From positions 1 to 52,992 of the forward strand of contig NZ_PIQO01000022.1 of NCBI RefSeq assembly GCF_002844575.1: DNA of 52,992 nt, written 5' to 3'. Source of the DNA: Heyndrickxia camelliae. GTDB taxonomy: Bacteria; Bacillota; Bacilli; Bacillales; Bacillaceae_C. The notes under the pieces are model-generated. The model did no database searches, was not told the DNA's origin, and saw nothing but the letters and a program-made list of their open reading frames with translations. Below are positions 1 to 10,531 of the stretch, piece after piece. A program made the position numbers and the translations under genes. Position 1 is the stretch's first letter. Each line of letters begins with the position of its first letter.

Positions 1-32
1 AAAGTCACAGATTTCGATCTGTGGCTTTTTTT
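1..32 (+). terminator. Rho-independent terminator of an upstream gene
   Basis: GTCACAGAT pairs with ATCTGTGGC (one wobble) across a TTCG loop and is followed by seven T. It begins at the window edge, so the gene it ends lies outside. Confidence 0.75.
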
Positions 33-440
33 CATGGAAATATTAGATTTAAAGTCCTTGGGTTACACGCTAAATTCGTGGATTAGCTACTATTTTCGTG
101 AGAGTAAAGTAAAAAACGTGAAATTATGTCAAGGTATCGCAAGATTGGGAAAGAGATTAACAAAATGCACACGATGTTTCGCTCAATAGTTGAATAAATT
201 TACTTGATTCTTCTTTAAATCAACAAAAAATTTGCGGCGCTATATTTAGTGAAAACTTTTATAGTGGAACTAGTATGCATAAAGAATTATTATCTTCGTA
301 CTTTCCATTGTTTTATTTTAAGAATTCTTTGGTGAAACTGATATTAGAAATATCCTGTACTAGTTAACCAATATTGTCATTCTACATAAAATATACCGTA
401 AAGTCTGTTATAGCCGCCTACATATGCAGAGCTGAAACCC
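33..440. other. AT-rich intergenic stretch with nothing recognised
   Basis: About 400 bases between the terminator at the window edge and the ctsR promoter. I see no open frame with a ribosome binding site, no tRNA or rRNA signature, and no repeat shared with the rest of the window. In Bacillus this is often the gap between an rRNA operon or lysS and ctsR, but nothing here confirms that. Confidence 0.5.
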
Positions 441-468
441 TTGCACTTTTAAAATAATCATGTATAAT
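441..468 (+). promoter_or_regulatory. Sigma-A promoter of the ctsR operon
   Basis: TTGCAC (441-446) and a perfect TATAAT (463-468) are separated by 16 bases. Transcription would start near 475, inside the CtsR operator, as expected for a repressed class III heat-shock promoter. Confidence 0.75.
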
Positions 469-472
469 TAAT

Positions 473-493
473 GTCAAATATAGTCAAAGTCAA
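473..493 (+). promoter_or_regulatory. CtsR operator (tandem GTCAAA heptads)
   Basis: GTCAAA at 473-478 and 483-488 are separated by TATA, matching the known CtsR consensus of two direct RGTCAAA repeats with a three-base spacer. A third partial copy, GTCAA, follows at 489-493. The site overlaps the predicted transcription start and lies 24 bases before the ctsR start codon, implying autorepression. Confidence 0.85.
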
Positions 494-516
494 GTCGGGA
501 TAAGGAGGTGGACTTG

Positions 517-978
517 ATGAAAAATATATCTGACATCATAGAAAACTACTTAAAGAAAGTATTAGAAATGAATGGCAGTGAAATTGTAGAAATAAAAAGA
601 AGTGAAATTGCAGATAAATTTCAGTGTGTTCCATCTCAAATAAATTATGTAATAAATACACGCTTTACAATAGAAAAAGGGTATGTTGTAGAAAGTAAAA
701 GAGGCGGCGGCGGATATATTCGAATCATGAAGGTAAAAAGTCATGATCAGGCACATTTGATTGACCAGCTTATTCTACTTATCAAAAATCGCATCTCCCA
801 GTCAAATGCAACAGATGTGGTCATTAGATTAGTGGAAGAAGGGGTAATATCCGAAAGAGAAGCAAAAATTATGCTATGTGTGATGGATCGTTCAGTTTTA
901 TATATTGATCTACCGGAAAGAGATGAACTGAGGGCCAGAATGCTAAAGGCGATGTTAGTGACATTGAAATACAAATAG
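517..978 (+). CDS. ctsR: Transcriptional repressor CtsR
   Basis: CtsR represses clp and other class III heat-shock genes by binding GTCAAA direct repeats, and is inactivated by heat and targeted for ClpCP degradation. The 153-residue product has the N-terminal winged helix (about 1-75) and the tetraglycine wing loop (residues 63-66) known in the family as the thermosensor. The conserved RDELRARM motif is near the C-terminus. I chose ATG 517, eight bases after GGAGG; upstream in-frame GTG 508 and TTG 514 lie in or too close to that site. It is first in the ctsR-mcsA-mcsB-clpC operon and is autoregulated through the operator at 473-493. Confidence 0.97.
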   Translation: MKNISDIIENYLKKVLEMNGSEIVEIKRSEIADKFQCVPSQINYVINTRFTIEKGYVVESKRGGGGYIRIMKVKSHDQAHLIDQLILLIKNRISQSNATDVVIRLVEEGVISEREAKIMLCVMDRSVLYIDLPERDELRARMLKAMLVTLKYK

Positions 979-993
979 TGAGAGGTGTAAGGC

Positions 994-1542
994 ATGATTT
1001 GTCAAGAATGTCAGGAACGCCCGGCGACTCTACACTTTACCAAGATTTTAAATGGGGAGAAAACAGAACTTCACTATTGCGAAAAATGTGCACAGGAAAA
1101 AGGTGAAATGTTCATGTTTGATGGAGAGCCAGGTTTTTCAATTAATAACTTATTAGCAGGATTATTTAACTACGATCCAATTTTTCAACAAACGAAGCAA
1201 GAAACACTCCCTAGGAACGGTATTTTACAGTGTGAAAATTGTAAGATGACGTTTAATCAGTTTTTAAATGTAGGTAAGTTTGGTTGTTCGCATTGTTATG
1301 AAACTTTTAAAGAACAATTATCTCCTATTTTAAAAAGATTGCACAGTGGGAATTATGAGCACCACGGTAAAATCCCTAAAAGAATTGGGGGTTCCATTCA
1401 ACTAAAAAAACAAATCCAACAATTTAGATCAGACCTGCAAGTTGCTGTTCAAAATGAGGAATTTGAAAAAGCCGCAGAAATACGTGATCAAATTCGTTTG
1501 TTAGAGGCTCAACTTCTATCAAAAGGAGGGGAGGCCGAATGA
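994..1542 (+). CDS. mcsA: McsA, zinc-binding activator of the McsB arginine kinase
   Basis: McsA activates McsB and modulates CtsR. The 182-residue protein has four CXXC zinc motifs (C3/C6, C29/C32, C80/C83, C98/C101) and a C-terminal UVR motif around 137-172, containing [14 protein letters not shown], which resembles the ClpC middle domain. It follows ctsR by 15 bases, and its stop overlaps the mcsB start by four bases, which suggests translational coupling. Length and architecture match the family. Confidence 0.95.
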   Translation: MICQECQERPATLHFTKILNGEKTELHYCEKCAQEKGEMFMFDGEPGFSINNLLAGLFNYDPIFQQTKQETLPRNGILQCENCKMTFNQFLNVGKFGCSHCYETFKEQLSPILKRLHSGNYEHHGKIPKRIGGSIQLKKQIQQFRSDLQVAVQNEEFEKAAEIRDQIRLLEAQLLSKGGEAE

Positions 1543-2612
1543 CTCTGGATAAATTTTTAAGTAATGCAATCAGTTCATGGATGAGTCAGGATGGACCGGA
1601 TTCTGATATTGTTTTAAGCTCTCGAATTCGATTGGCCCGTAACTTTAAAAATCATTATTTTCCAACTATATCTAGTCCTGAACAGGCAAAGGAAATTATT
1701 ACAGAAGTAACAGAGATTTTTAACAAAATAAAAAAAGACCATAGTTATATTGATTTATTAAAAATGGATGACTTACAACCTTTACAAAAAAGGGTTCTAG
1801 TTGAAAAACATTTAATAAGCCCAAATCTTGCAGATGAATCTTCACATGGGGCAGTTATTTTAACGGAAGATGAAGATGTAAGCATCATGATAAATGAAGA
1901 AGATCATATTCGTATTCAATGCCTCTTTCCAGGACTTCAATTAAAGGATGCATTAGAAAAGGCAAATGTAATAGATGATTTAATTGAGGAGAATATACAT
2001 TATGCTTTTAATGAAAAATTTGGTTATCTAACCAGCTGTCCAACCAATGTCGGTACTGGATTAAGGGCATCCGTTATGGTTCATCTACCAGGACTTATTT
2101 TAACTCAGCAAATGAATCGTATAATACCTGCCATTAACCAGCTGGGATTAGTGGTGAGAGGAATATATGGAGAAGGTAGCGAAGCTCTCGGGAATATATT
2201 CCAAATATCTAATCAAATGACATTAGGTAAAACGGAAGGGGATATTGTTGCGGATCTTACAAGTGTAGTCCATCAAATAATTGCACAAGAAAGGTCAGCA
2301 AGAGAAGCATTGATTAAAACCTCTAACATAGAATTAGAAGATAGAGTGTACCGCTCATATGGTGTCTTAGCAAATAGCCGTATTATAGAATCAAAAGAAG
2401 CAGCAAGATGTCTTTCCGATGTACGACTTGGCATTGATACTGGATATATCAAAAGCGTATCAAAAAGTATTTTAAATGAATTAATGATAGTAACACAGCC
2501 AGGCTTTCTACAACAATATGCCGGAGGACCTCTTCGCCCACATGAACGGGATATTAGAAGAGCTTCACTAATTAGAGAACGTTTAAAACTTGAAGAAGTG
2601 AATAATGGTTAG
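1539..2612 (+). CDS. mcsB: Protein-arginine kinase McsB
   Basis: McsB phosphorylates arginines on CtsR and misfolded proteins, marking them for ClpCP. The 357-residue protein has the phosphagen-kinase catalytic fold: SSRIRLARN at 27-35, a [14 protein letters not shown] active-site loop, and the RDIRRA motif (337-342), which in the family forms an allosteric phosphoarginine pocket. The start follows a strong AAGGAGGGG inside the mcsA end. It lies between its activator mcsA and the unfoldase clpC that reads its mark. Confidence 0.97.
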   Translation: MTLDKFLSNAISSWMSQDGPDSDIVLSSRIRLARNFKNHYFPTISSPEQAKEIITEVTEIFNKIKKDHSYIDLLKMDDLQPLQKRVLVEKHLISPNLADESSHGAVILTEDEDVSIMINEEDHIRIQCLFPGLQLKDALEKANVIDDLIEENIHYAFNEKFGYLTSCPTNVGTGLRASVMVHLPGLILTQQMNRIIPAINQLGLVVRGIYGEGSEALGNIFQISNQMTLGKTEGDIVADLTSVVHQIIAQERSAREALIKTSNIELEDRVYRSYGVLANSRIIESKEAARCLSDVRLGIDTGYIKSVSKSILNELMIVTQPGFLQQYAGGPLRPHERDIRRASLIRERLKLEEVNNG

Positions 2613-2624
2613 GAGGAGATCCTT

Positions 2625-5063
2625 ATGATGTTTGGACGATTTACTGAAAGAGCACAAAAAGTTCTTGCATTATCACAAGAAGAAGCGATTCGCTTACGCC
2701 ACAATAATATTGGTACAGAGCATATACTGCTTGGTTTAGTTCAAGAGGGAGAAGGAATTGCAGCAAAAGCGCTTTATGGGCTCGGACTAAGTGCAGAAAA
2801 AATTCAAACAGAAGTAGAAAACTTGATTGGTAAGGGACAAGATTCTGGGCAAACCATTCATTATACTCCACGTGCAAAAAAAGTAATTGAATTGTCCATG
2901 GATGAAGCACGTAAATTAGGACATTCATATGTTGGAACAGAACATATATTGCTTGGTTTAATTCGTGAAGGAGAAGGTGTAGCAGCTAGGGTTTTAAATA
3001 ATTTAGGGGTTAGTCTAAACAAAGCGCGTCAACAAGTCTTACAGCTTCTTGGAAGCAATGAAACAGGCAGCCAAAGTGGCTCACCTTCTAGCGCGAATAC
3101 ACCTACACTAGATAGTCTTGCTCGTGATTTAACTGCAATCGCTCGGGAAGAGACGCTTGACCCAGTCATTGGCCGTAGCAAAGAAATTCAACGTGTCATC
3201 GAGGTGTTAAGTCGCAGAACCAAAAATAATCCTGTTCTTATTGGAGAGCCGGGAGTTGGTAAAACAGCGATTGCAGAAGGGCTAGCTCAACAAATTGTTA
3301 ACAACGAGGTTCCGGAAACTTTACGTGATAAGCGTGTTATGACATTAGACATGGGAACAGTTGTAGCAGGAACAAAGTATCGCGGTGAATTTGAAGATCG
3401 ATTGAAAAAAGTAATGGATGAAATTCGCCAAGCTGGAAATATCATTCTATTTATTGATGAGCTCCATACATTAATTGGTGCTGGAGGTGCGGAAGGAGCA
3501 ATTGATGCATCTAACATCTTGAAACCATCTTTAGCTCGTGGAGAACTTCAATGTATAGGTGCAACAACGTTAGATGAATACCGAAAATATATTGAAAAAG
3601 ACGCTGCTTTGGAAAGAAGATTCCAGCCAATTCAAGTGGATGAGCCTTCCATAGAAGAATCTATTTTAATTTTAAAAGGTCTTCGTGACCGCTATGAGGC
3701 ACATCATCGTGTATCTATCACAGATGAGGCTATTGAAGCAGCTGTAAAATTATCAGATCGTTATATATCGGATCGATTCTTACCTGATAAAGCGATTGAT
3801 TTGATTGATGAAGCAGGTTCAAAGGTTCGATTAAGATCTTATACTACTCCTCCAAGTTTAAAAGAATTAGAAGCAAAGCTGGAAGAAATTAAAAAGGAAA
3901 AGGATGCTGCAGTGCAGAGCCAGGAATTCGAAAAAGCTGCATCTCTCCGTGATTCCGAACAACGTTTGCGGGAAAAACTTGAAGAAACAAAGAAATCTTG
4001 GAAAGAAAAGCAAGGTCAAGAAAACAGCGAAGTTACAGTAGAAGATATAGCAAATGTTGTATCTAATTGGACTAGAATTCCGGTATCCAAGTTGGCACAG
4101 ACAGAATCAGAAAGATTGTTGAATCTCGAAGAAATATTACATTCTCGGGTAATTGGTCAGGAAGAGGCAGTTAAAGCTATTTCTAAGGCAGTTCGACGTG
4201 CACGTGCTGGATTGAAAGATCCAAAACGTCCAATCGGTTCATTTATTTTCTTAGGGCCAACTGGTGTCGGTAAAACGGAATTAGCCAGAGCTCTTGCTGA
4301 GGCAATGTTTGGAGACGAGGATGCAATGATTCGCATTGATATGTCGGAATACATGGAAAAGCATTCTACTTCTAGACTTGTAGGTTCACCTCCAGGATAT
4401 GTAGGATTTGAAGAAGGCGGACAATTAACAGAAAAGGTGCGTAGAAAACCTTATTCCGTTATTTTGCTAGATGAGATTGAAAAAGCTCATCCGGATGTGT
4501 TCAATATACTTCTTCAGGTATTAGAAGATGGACGACTAACGGATTCTAAGGGACGTACAGTAGATTTTCGCAATACAGTTGTTATTATGACGTCTAACGT
4601 AGGGGCAGAAGCATTGAAACGAAATAAATTTGTCGGTTTCAATATCCAAGATAGTAATCAAGACTATAAGGATATGAAGGGCAAGGTAATGGATGAGCTT
4701 AAAAAAGCGTTTCGTCCGGAGTTTTTAAACCGTGTGGATGAAACCATTGTCTTCCATGCTTTAGAAAAAGATCAATTGAAGCAAATTGTTACGCTCATGT
4801 CTGAAGAGTTAGTGAAACGCTTAAAAGAACAAAAAATTGAATTGGAAATTTCCGAAGGTGCTAAGGAAAAGATAGCCCAAGAAGGATATGATCCGGAATA
4901 TGGTGCTAGACCGCTTCGCCGGGCGATTCAAAAATATATAGAAGACCGCTTGTCAGAGGAATTATTAAAAGGTGTCATTTTAGAAGGTCAACATGTTGTG
5001 ATTGATGTAAAAGACGGCAAATTTGTCGTAAACTCCTCCGAAATGACAGGAACATTGTCGTAA
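2625..5063 (+). CDS. clpC: AAA+ unfoldase ClpC
   Basis: ClpC is the unfoldase partner of the ClpP protease and acts on phosphoarginine-tagged and adaptor-delivered substrates. The 812 residues contain two N-terminal Clp repeats (about 1-145), D1 with Walker [10 protein letters not shown] near 207, a coiled middle domain with a UVR-like segment (about 410-470), and D2 with Walker [10 protein letters not shown] near 544. The start MMFGRF and RBS GGAGG match the family. One oddity: the normally conserved WTGIPV at the D2 entrance reads WTRIPV (R484). No strong terminator follows, only a long hairpin without a U-tract. Confidence 0.98.
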   Translation: MMFGRFTERAQKVLALSQEEAIRLRHNNIGTEHILLGLVQEGEGIAAKALYGLGLSAEKIQTEVENLIGKGQDSGQTIHYTPRAKKVIELSMDEARKLGHSYVGTEHILLGLIREGEGVAARVLNNLGVSLNKARQQVLQLLGSNETGSQSGSPSSANTPTLDSLARDLTAIAREETLDPVIGRSKEIQRVIEVLSRRTKNNPVLIGEPGVGKTAIAEGLAQQIVNNEVPETLRDKRVMTLDMGTVVAGTKYRGEFEDRLKKVMDEIRQAGNIILFIDELHTLIGAGGAEGAIDASNILKPSLARGELQCIGATTLDEYRKYIEKDAALERRFQPIQVDEPSIEESILILKGLRDRYEAHHRVSITDEAIEAAVKLSDRYISDRFLPDKAIDLIDEAGSKVRLRSYTTPPSLKELEAKLEEIKKEKDAAVQSQEFEKAASLRDSEQRLREKLEETKKSWKEKQGQENSEVTVEDIANVVSNWTRIPVSKLAQTESERLLNLEEILHSRVIGQEEAVKAISKAVRRARAGLKDPKRPIGSFIFLGPTGVGKTELARALAEAMFGDEDAMIRIDMSEYMEKHSTSRLVGSPPGYVGFEEGGQLTEKVRRKPYSVILLDEIEKAHPDVFNILLQVLEDGRLTDSKGRTVDFRNTVVIMTSNVGAEALKRNKFVGFNIQDSNQDYKDMKGKVMDELKKAFRPEFLNRVDETIVFHALEKDQLKQIVTLMSEELVKRLKEQKIELEISEGAKEKIAQEGYDPEYGARPLRRAIQKYIEDRLSEELLKGVILEGQHVVIDVKDGKFVVNSSEMTGTLS

Positions 5064-5122
5064 TAAGTTTTATAAATAAATGAAACCATTTGGACAGTTA
5101 ACGCGTCTATAATAAGTAAATT

Positions 5123-5168
5123 AGGTTGCTTGCTTTTAATAAGATATGTATTTAAAAGTGAGCAACCT
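5123..5168 (+). other. 17-bp intergenic hairpin between clpC and radA
   Basis: Bases 5123-5139 pair with 5152-5168 over 17 positions with two wobbles and a 12-base loop. Only CTCTT follows, so it is not a classical terminator. A 12-base palindrome, GCTTTTAAAAGC, lies at 5214-5225 in the same 238-base gap. Confidence 0.55.
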
Positions 5169-5301
5169 CTCTTCATAAATAAATACTGTTTTATTAAGAA
5201 CGAAGTTAAGAAAGCTTTTAAAAGCGACAGGAATCTGTGTTTTCCTTAAAACGGTCATCACTATTTTAAGAATGCATAGATATATAGAAAGGAAGTAAAA
5301 A

Positions 5302-6675
5302 ATGGCAAAGAAAACAACAAAATTTATTTGCCAATCATGTGGATACGAATCGCCTAAATGGATGGGAAGATGTCCGGGTTGTAATGAATGGAATCAAATG
5401 ACGGAGGAAGTTGCTGTCGTTAGTAAGCCTAAAGGGGCCTTTTTACATACTGCTCCAGGAACGGTGGCAAAGGCTGCACCAATAAACACAATTCAATCGG
5501 AACAAGAAGCAAGAGTAGAAACAGATTTAGTGGAATTAAATAGAGTGCTAGGTGGAGGGGTAGTACCCGGATCCTTAGTCTTAATTGGGGGAGACCCCGG
5601 GATTGGTAAATCAACACTTCTTCTTCAAGTATCATCTCAGCTTTCCACTCACCAACACAAAGTTTTATATATTTCTGGAGAAGAGTCTGTAAAACAAACG
5701 AAACTACGAGCGGATCGTCTCCAGATTACTTCAAGTGAACTATATGTTTTTTCTGAAACAAATCTTGAGGTTATTCAACAAACCATTCAAGATATCAACC
5801 CCAATTTTGTCATTATTGATTCTATCCAAACAATTTTCCACCCCGAAGTAACATCTGCACCGGGAAGTGTTTCTCAGGTTCGCGAATGTACAGCAGAATT
5901 AATGAGAATAGCAAAAACAAATGAAATTGCTATTTTTATTGTAGGGCATGTTACAAAGGAAGGTAATATTGCTGGACCGCGGCTATTAGAACATATGGTG
6001 GATACCGTACTATATTTCGAAGGGGAAAGACACCATTCTTATCGAATTTTACGTGCGGTGAAAAACAGATTTGGCTCAACAAACGAGATGGCAATATTTG
6101 AAATGAAAGAATTGGGCCTCGAAGAAGTGGAAAACCCTTCTGAGATATTTTTAGAGGAACGTTCAAAGGGAGCTTCTGGTTCCACTGTTGTGGCTTCCAT
6201 GGAAGGTACCCGTCCAATTCTAGTAGAAATACAGGCACTTGTTTCACCAACCATGTTTCCTACCCCTCGTAGAATGGCATCGGGGATAGATTATAACAGA
6301 GTAAATTTGATTATGGCAGTTCTAGAAAAAAGAGTTGGTATGCTTTTGCAAAATCAGGATGCCTATTTGAAAGTTGCAGGTGGAGTGAAAATTGATGAAC
6401 CAGCGATAGATTTGGCTATTGCAGTTAGTATTGCATCAAGCTTCCGCGATATACCTACGAATGCCGATGATATTGTTATTGGGGAAATAGGGTTAACTGG
6501 TGAAGTAAGAAGGGTATCCAGAATAGAACAGCGAGTTCAAGAGGCTGCTAAATTAGGTTTTAATCGGGTAATTATTCCGAATAATAATCTAGGAGGCTGG
6601 AAAGTTCCAAGTAACATTCAAGTAATTGGTGTCTCGACAGTCAAAGAAGCTTTAAAGCATGCACTAGGAGGATGA
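5302..6675 (+). CDS. radA: DNA repair protein RadA
   Basis: RadA (Sms) is a RecA-like helicase that drives branch migration in recombination and transformation. The 457-residue protein has a four-cysteine zinc finger (C10, C13, C24, C27), Walker [11 protein letters not shown] at 96-105, the family-specific KNRFG motif at 254-258, and a C-terminal Lon-protease-like domain. It is preceded by GGAAG and followed four bases later by disA. RadA and DisA interact functionally in Bacillus, so the pairing is meaningful. Confidence 0.97.
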   Translation: MAKKTTKFICQSCGYESPKWMGRCPGCNEWNQMTEEVAVVSKPKGAFLHTAPGTVAKAAPINTIQSEQEARVETDLVELNRVLGGGVVPGSLVLIGGDPGIGKSTLLLQVSSQLSTHQHKVLYISGEESVKQTKLRADRLQITSSELYVFSETNLEVIQQTIQDINPNFVIIDSIQTIFHPEVTSAPGSVSQVRECTAELMRIAKTNEIAIFIVGHVTKEGNIAGPRLLEHMVDTVLYFEGERHHSYRILRAVKNRFGSTNEMAIFEMKELGLEEVENPSEIFLEERSKGASGSTVVASMEGTRPILVEIQALVSPTMFPTPRRMASGIDYNRVNLIMAVLEKRVGMLLQNQDAYLKVAGGVKIDEPAIDLAIAVSIASSFRDIPTNADDIVIGEIGLTGEVRRVSRIEQRVQEAAKLGFNRVIIPNNNLGGWKVPSNIQVIGVSTVKEALKHALGG

Positions 6676-6679
6676 ATGG

Positions 6680-7753
6680 ATGGAAGAAAGAAAGCCAGGG
6701 CAAAAATCAATGTCAGAGATTTTGCAGTTAATCGCACCGGGAACACCGATTAGAGAAGGTATTGATAATGTATTGCGTGCTAATACGGGCGGATTAATTG
6801 TTCTTGGCTATAACGATCGGATGAAGGCTTTGGTAGATGGTGGTTTTACCATCAATTGCAACTTCAGTCCAAGTTACTTATATGAACTAGCCAAAATGGA
6901 TGGGGCAATTATACTAAATGAAACAGGAAGTAAAATATTAATTGCGAATGCTCAATTAGCACCTGATCCATCGATTACTTCCTCTGAAACTGGGATGAGG
7001 CATCGAACCGCTGAAAGGGTAGCAAAACAGACAAAATCACTTGTTATCGCAATTTCGCAAAGAAGAAATGTTATCACGCTATATCAAGGCAGCTTTCGTT
7101 ATGCGTTAAAGGATATTGGAGTTATTTTAACAAAGGCCAATCAGGCTATTCAAACATTAGAAAAATACAAAGTTGTTTTAGATCAAAGCATAGCAAATTT
7201 ATCTGTTTTGGAATTTGAAGAACTTGTAACGTACAGTGATTTATTACAAGTACTTCACCGCTTAGAGATGGTTATAAGGATTAAAAAAGAATTGATAACC
7301 TATTTAAATGAATTAGGGACGGAAGGCCGTTTAGTTCGTTTGCAGATGAAGGAGCTTATGACAGATATTGAAGAAGAAGCAATGCTGATTATAAGAGACT
7401 ATGCACATGATCAAAAAGTAAAACCTATTGATATTCTTTTAAGATTCCAAGATATGGTGAGTACCGATGTTCTAGACGATAATGTCATGATGAAATTATT
7501 GGGGTATAACAACTTTATTCATCCGGATGAAACAGTTTGCCCAAGAGGATATCGTGTATTGAGCAAAATTCCAAGACTTCCAATGATCATTTTAGAAAAT
7601 TTAATAGGTACTTTTTCAACCCTTCCTAATATCCTGCGCGCTACGGTAGATGAATTAGACGAAGTAGATGGAATTGGTGAGGTCAGAGCACGAAAAATTA
7701 AGGACGGATTGCAGCTGATTAGGGAACAAATCTTTGCAGACCGCCAGTTATAA
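6680..7753 (+). CDS. disA: DNA-integrity scanning diadenylate cyclase DisA
   Basis: DisA condenses two ATP into cyclic di-AMP and scans DNA for branched structures. The 357 residues include the N-terminal DAC domain with the catalytic DGA (74-76) and RHR (107-109) motifs, a helical spine, and a C-terminal helix-hairpin-helix DNA-binding domain ([17 protein letters not shown]). The start at 6680 uses the AGGAGG that overlaps the radA end. Length matches the family, about 360. Confidence 0.97.
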   Translation: MEERKPGQKSMSEILQLIAPGTPIREGIDNVLRANTGGLIVLGYNDRMKALVDGGFTINCNFSPSYLYELAKMDGAIILNETGSKILIANAQLAPDPSITSSETGMRHRTAERVAKQTKSLVIAISQRRNVITLYQGSFRYALKDIGVILTKANQAIQTLEKYKVVLDQSIANLSVLEFEELVTYSDLLQVLHRLEMVIRIKKELITYLNELGTEGRLVRLQMKELMTDIEEEAMLIIRDYAHDQKVKPIDILLRFQDMVSTDVLDDNVMMKLLGYNNFIHPDETVCPRGYRVLSKIPRLPMIILENLIGTFSTLPNILRATVDELDEVDGIGEVRARKIKDGLQLIREQIFADRQL

Positions 7754-7971
7754 GGGTTTCTTATGATGATGGATTCGGAAATCCACATAGATGAAGAAAA
7801 AAGTATCAATGCCCAATACACTATATTGATGAGGAGATAAATATTACAAATGTACAAATTTATAAATCGATATAACAATAATTTGACCATATCGTTACAA
7901 AATGAAAATATTCATCAATATTACGTTTTAAACTTACGAAATTGTTTATAATGAATAAAGGAGGTGAAAAA

Positions 7972-9069
7972 ATGTTAAAAAGACTTGTGCAAGCATGCTT
8001 TCTCATTATAGGAGGAACGCTTGGTATTTTTCTATTACCTGAATTATTTAAACTATTTAATTTACACGATATTATTTTTCTTAATAATTCTTATGTTACT
8101 GCAATTTTAGGTGCTATTATATTTTATCTTATTACTTTTTGGTCTGTTGATTATGTTGTTGGGTTTGTTAAATGGTTTGAGGATTCTGTTGTGAAGGCTT
8201 CTATTACGGAAATTATTTCGGGAAGCCTGGGGTTAATTTCTGGTTTATTAGTTGCGTATTTGGCAGGGATACCGTTCAATAATATGAAAATTCCGATCGT
8301 GAATACGGTTGTACCGATTCTTTTAACTCTATTACTTGGGTATCTAGGTTTTCAGATTGGCTTTAAGAAGCGGGAAGAATTGATGAATCTCTTTACTATT
8401 TCTTCACGTTCTAGCAAAAAGAAAGCGAATATCGAATTAGAGGAAGATAAAAAGAATACAAAAACATTGAAACTATTGGATACAAGTGTCATTATTGATG
8501 GTAGAATTGCGGATATTTGCCAAACAGGATTTTTGGATGGCGTCATTGTTATTCCTCAATTTGTTTTAATGGAGCTTCAGCATATTGCCGATTCTTCCGA
8601 TGCATTAAAACGAAATCGAGGTAGAAGAGGTTTAGATATACTGAACCGTATACAAAAAGAGCTTCCAATTGAAGTGCAAATCTACGAAGGTGACTTTGAG
8701 GATATACAGGAAGTGGACAGTAAGCTAATCAAACTGGCAAAATTGACAAATGGTATTGTGGTCACTAATGACTTTAATTTAAATAAGGTTTGTGAGCTGC
8801 AAAATGTACAAGTGTTAAACATTAATGATTTAGCGAATGCTGTTAAACCAGTTGTATTGCCTGGGGAAGAGTTAAATGTTCAACTAATTAAAGACGGAAA
8901 AGAACACCATCAAGGCATTGCCTATCTAGATGATGGTACGATGATTGTTGTGGAAGAGGGTAGAAACTATATCGGAAAACGGATTGATGTTTTGGTAACA
9001 AGCGTACTTCAAACATCTGCCGGCAGAATGATATTTGCCAAGCCCAAAATGTTAGAGAAAGCATTATAA
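7972..9069 (+). CDS. yacL: Membrane PIN-TRAM domain protein YacL
   Basis: The 365-residue protein has an N-terminal block of hydrophobic helices (about 1-130), a PIN-type nuclease fold beginning at [16 protein letters not shown] with conserved acidic residues, and a C-terminal TRAM domain. The family is widespread in Firmicutes, sits between disA and ispD, and is often called PilT-like; its substrate is not settled. I chose ATG 7972 because AAAGGAGGTG lies just upstream; a longer frame from 7942 would run over that site. It may have its own promoter in the 218-base gap, but none is convincing. Confidence 0.9.
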   Translation: MLKRLVQACFLIIGGTLGIFLLPELFKLFNLHDIIFLNNSYVTAILGAIIFYLITFWSVDYVVGFVKWFEDSVVKASITEIISGSLGLISGLLVAYLAGIPFNNMKIPIVNTVVPILLTLLLGYLGFQIGFKKREELMNLFTISSRSSKKKANIELEEDKKNTKTLKLLDTSVIIDGRIADICQTGFLDGVIVIPQFVLMELQHIADSSDALKRNRGRRGLDILNRIQKELPIEVQIYEGDFEDIQEVDSKLIKLAKLTNGIVVTNDFNLNKVCELQNVQVLNINDLANAVKPVVLPGEELNVQLIKDGKEHHQGIAYLDDGTMIVVEEGRNYIGKRIDVLVTSVLQTSAGRMIFAKPKMLEKAL

Positions 9070-9091
9070 AAGGTGATAGGGGTATAAGATA

Positions 9092-9781
9092 ATGGAATAT
9101 CAGGTAATTATTCCAGCTGCTGGTCAAGGAAAGCGTATGGGAGCAGGAAAGAATAAATTGTTTCTTCACTTAAATGGCAAGCCAATTATTTCCCATACAC
9201 TAAAAGTTTTTCTTGAAGATGAAAAATGTAGCGGAATTATTTTAGTTATTCAACCTGATGATGAGTCCTTCTTTAAAAAAATATTAAAAACCCACCGTAC
9301 CACCAAAAAAATCCAGATTGTTTTTGGCGGTACGGAAAGACAATATAGCGTGTTTAATGGTTTGCAAGTTACAAAGGACTGCAGCATTATTTTAGTTCAT
9401 GATGGCGCTAGGCCGTTTATCCGGCATGAAGTCATTCATCAACTAGTTGAAGTTGCTCACGAAAAAGGAGCGGCAATTGCAGCAGTCCCAGTTAAGGATA
9501 CCATTAAAAAAGTTCAAGATTTCCAAGTAATGGAGACGATTGAGCGTACAAGCTTGTGGCAGGTACAAACCCCACAAGCTTTTCGCTTTTCTCTTTTGCT
9601 GGAGGCTCATCATCAAGCAATGCAGGAAAATTTCCTGGGTACAGATGAAGCTTCACTTGTGGAAAGGCTTCAGATTCCTGTCCAAATAGTGACGGCTGAT
9701 TATGATAATATTAAATTAACAACTCCAGAAGATCTCTATATAGCTGAGGCAATTTTAAAACATAGAGCAATAAATAAGTAA
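9092..9781 (+). CDS. ispD: 2-C-methyl-D-erythritol 4-phosphate cytidylyltransferase
   Basis: IspD transfers CMP from CTP to methylerythritol phosphate, the third step of the MEP isoprenoid pathway. The 229-residue protein begins with the nucleotide-binding AAGQGKRMGAGKNK loop and has the conserved DGARPF and VPVKDTIK segments. It lies 22 bases after yacL and 24 before ispF. The two enzymes act two steps apart in the same pathway and are classically paired. Confidence 0.96.
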   Translation: MEYQVIIPAAGQGKRMGAGKNKLFLHLNGKPIISHTLKVFLEDEKCSGIILVIQPDDESFFKKILKTHRTTKKIQIVFGGTERQYSVFNGLQVTKDCSIILVHDGARPFIRHEVIHQLVEVAHEKGAAIAAVPVKDTIKKVQDFQVMETIERTSLWQVQTPQAFRFSLLLEAHHQAMQENFLGTDEASLVERLQIPVQIVTADYDNIKLTTPEDLYIAEAILKHRAINK

Positions 9782-9805
9782 TGAAGCGGGAAAAGGAGCG
9801 AAATT

Positions 9806-10285
9806 ATGTTTCGAATTGGACAAGGTTACGATGTTCATCAGTTGACCGAGGGGCGCCCCTTGATTATTGGTGGGATTCATATTCCATATGAAAAGGGACT
9901 GCTTGGGCATTCAGATGCGGATGTGTTGTTACATACAGTTGCAGATGCATGTTTAGGTGCAATTGGAGAGGGCGATATCGGCAAGCATTTTCCTGACACT
10001 GATCCTGCCTTTAAAGATGCAGATTCTGCTAAATTATTATCGCATGTTTGGAATTTAGTAAAGGAAAAGGGATATTGTTTGGGAAATATTGATTGTACCA
10101 TCATTGCCCAAAAACCGAAAATGGCCCCTTATATTGGGCAAATGCGAGAAAGGATTGCCGAGCTGCTGGAAGGCGACATAACACAGGTGAATGTGAAGGC
10201 TACAACAACTGAAAAACTGGGCTTTACAGGCCGTGGAGAAGGGATCGCATCTCAGGCGGTAGTTCTTTTACAAGAAGTAAAATAG
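9806..10285 (+). CDS. ispF: 2-C-methyl-D-erythritol 2,4-cyclodiphosphate synthase
   Basis: IspF cyclises CDP-methylerythritol phosphate with loss of CMP. The 159-residue protein carries the zinc-binding D9 and H11 in GYDVH, the [11 protein letters not shown] segment supplying a further ligand, and the C-terminal [16 protein letters not shown] signature. RBS AAAGGAG precedes it. The following 246-base gap holds a weak hairpin and then gltX. Confidence 0.97.
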   Translation: MFRIGQGYDVHQLTEGRPLIIGGIHIPYEKGLLGHSDADVLLHTVADACLGAIGEGDIGKHFPDTDPAFKDADSAKLLSHVWNLVKEKGYCLGNIDCTIIAQKPKMAPYIGQMRERIAELLEGDITQVNVKATTTEKLGFTGRGEGIASQAVVLLQEVK

Positions 10286-10359
10286 TGCGCTTTTTTTCAA
10301 AGAGCGACAGTGGTAAAATAGTACAGGATTAATAGTTTCTTATAGGGCTCTTTTCTTAT

Positions 10360-10401
10360 AAGATGTTTCTTATGTAGCCAAGTACTTATAAACATCTTTT
10401 T
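10360..10401 (+). terminator. Possible weak terminator between ispF and gltX
   Basis: AAGATGTTT (10360-10368) pairs with AAACATCTT (10390-10398), followed by a short T run. The stem is AT-rich and the loop is 21 bases. TCTTATA and TATAAGA just upstream could form a competing stem, so this could also be an attenuator. Confidence 0.4.
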
Positions 10402-10531
10402 AGTATGTTTGAAATGGAACAGGCTATTGAGAAAAGATGCCCCTGACACTAGATTTAATATTAGGATTTATAACTAAGTGTCAATATATATTCGAAAACC
10501 GTCTTTAGACAAACTGAGGAGGACTTTTAAA

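Noticed and set aside
7947-7952. TATAAT as a -10 for yacL
   Set aside because: No acceptable -35 at 16-19 bases, so I did not call a promoter.
7754-7971. Possible riboswitch between disA and yacL
   Set aside because: Only a small TGGATT/AATCCA hairpin (7770-7785) in AT-rich DNA; no recognised riboswitch core.
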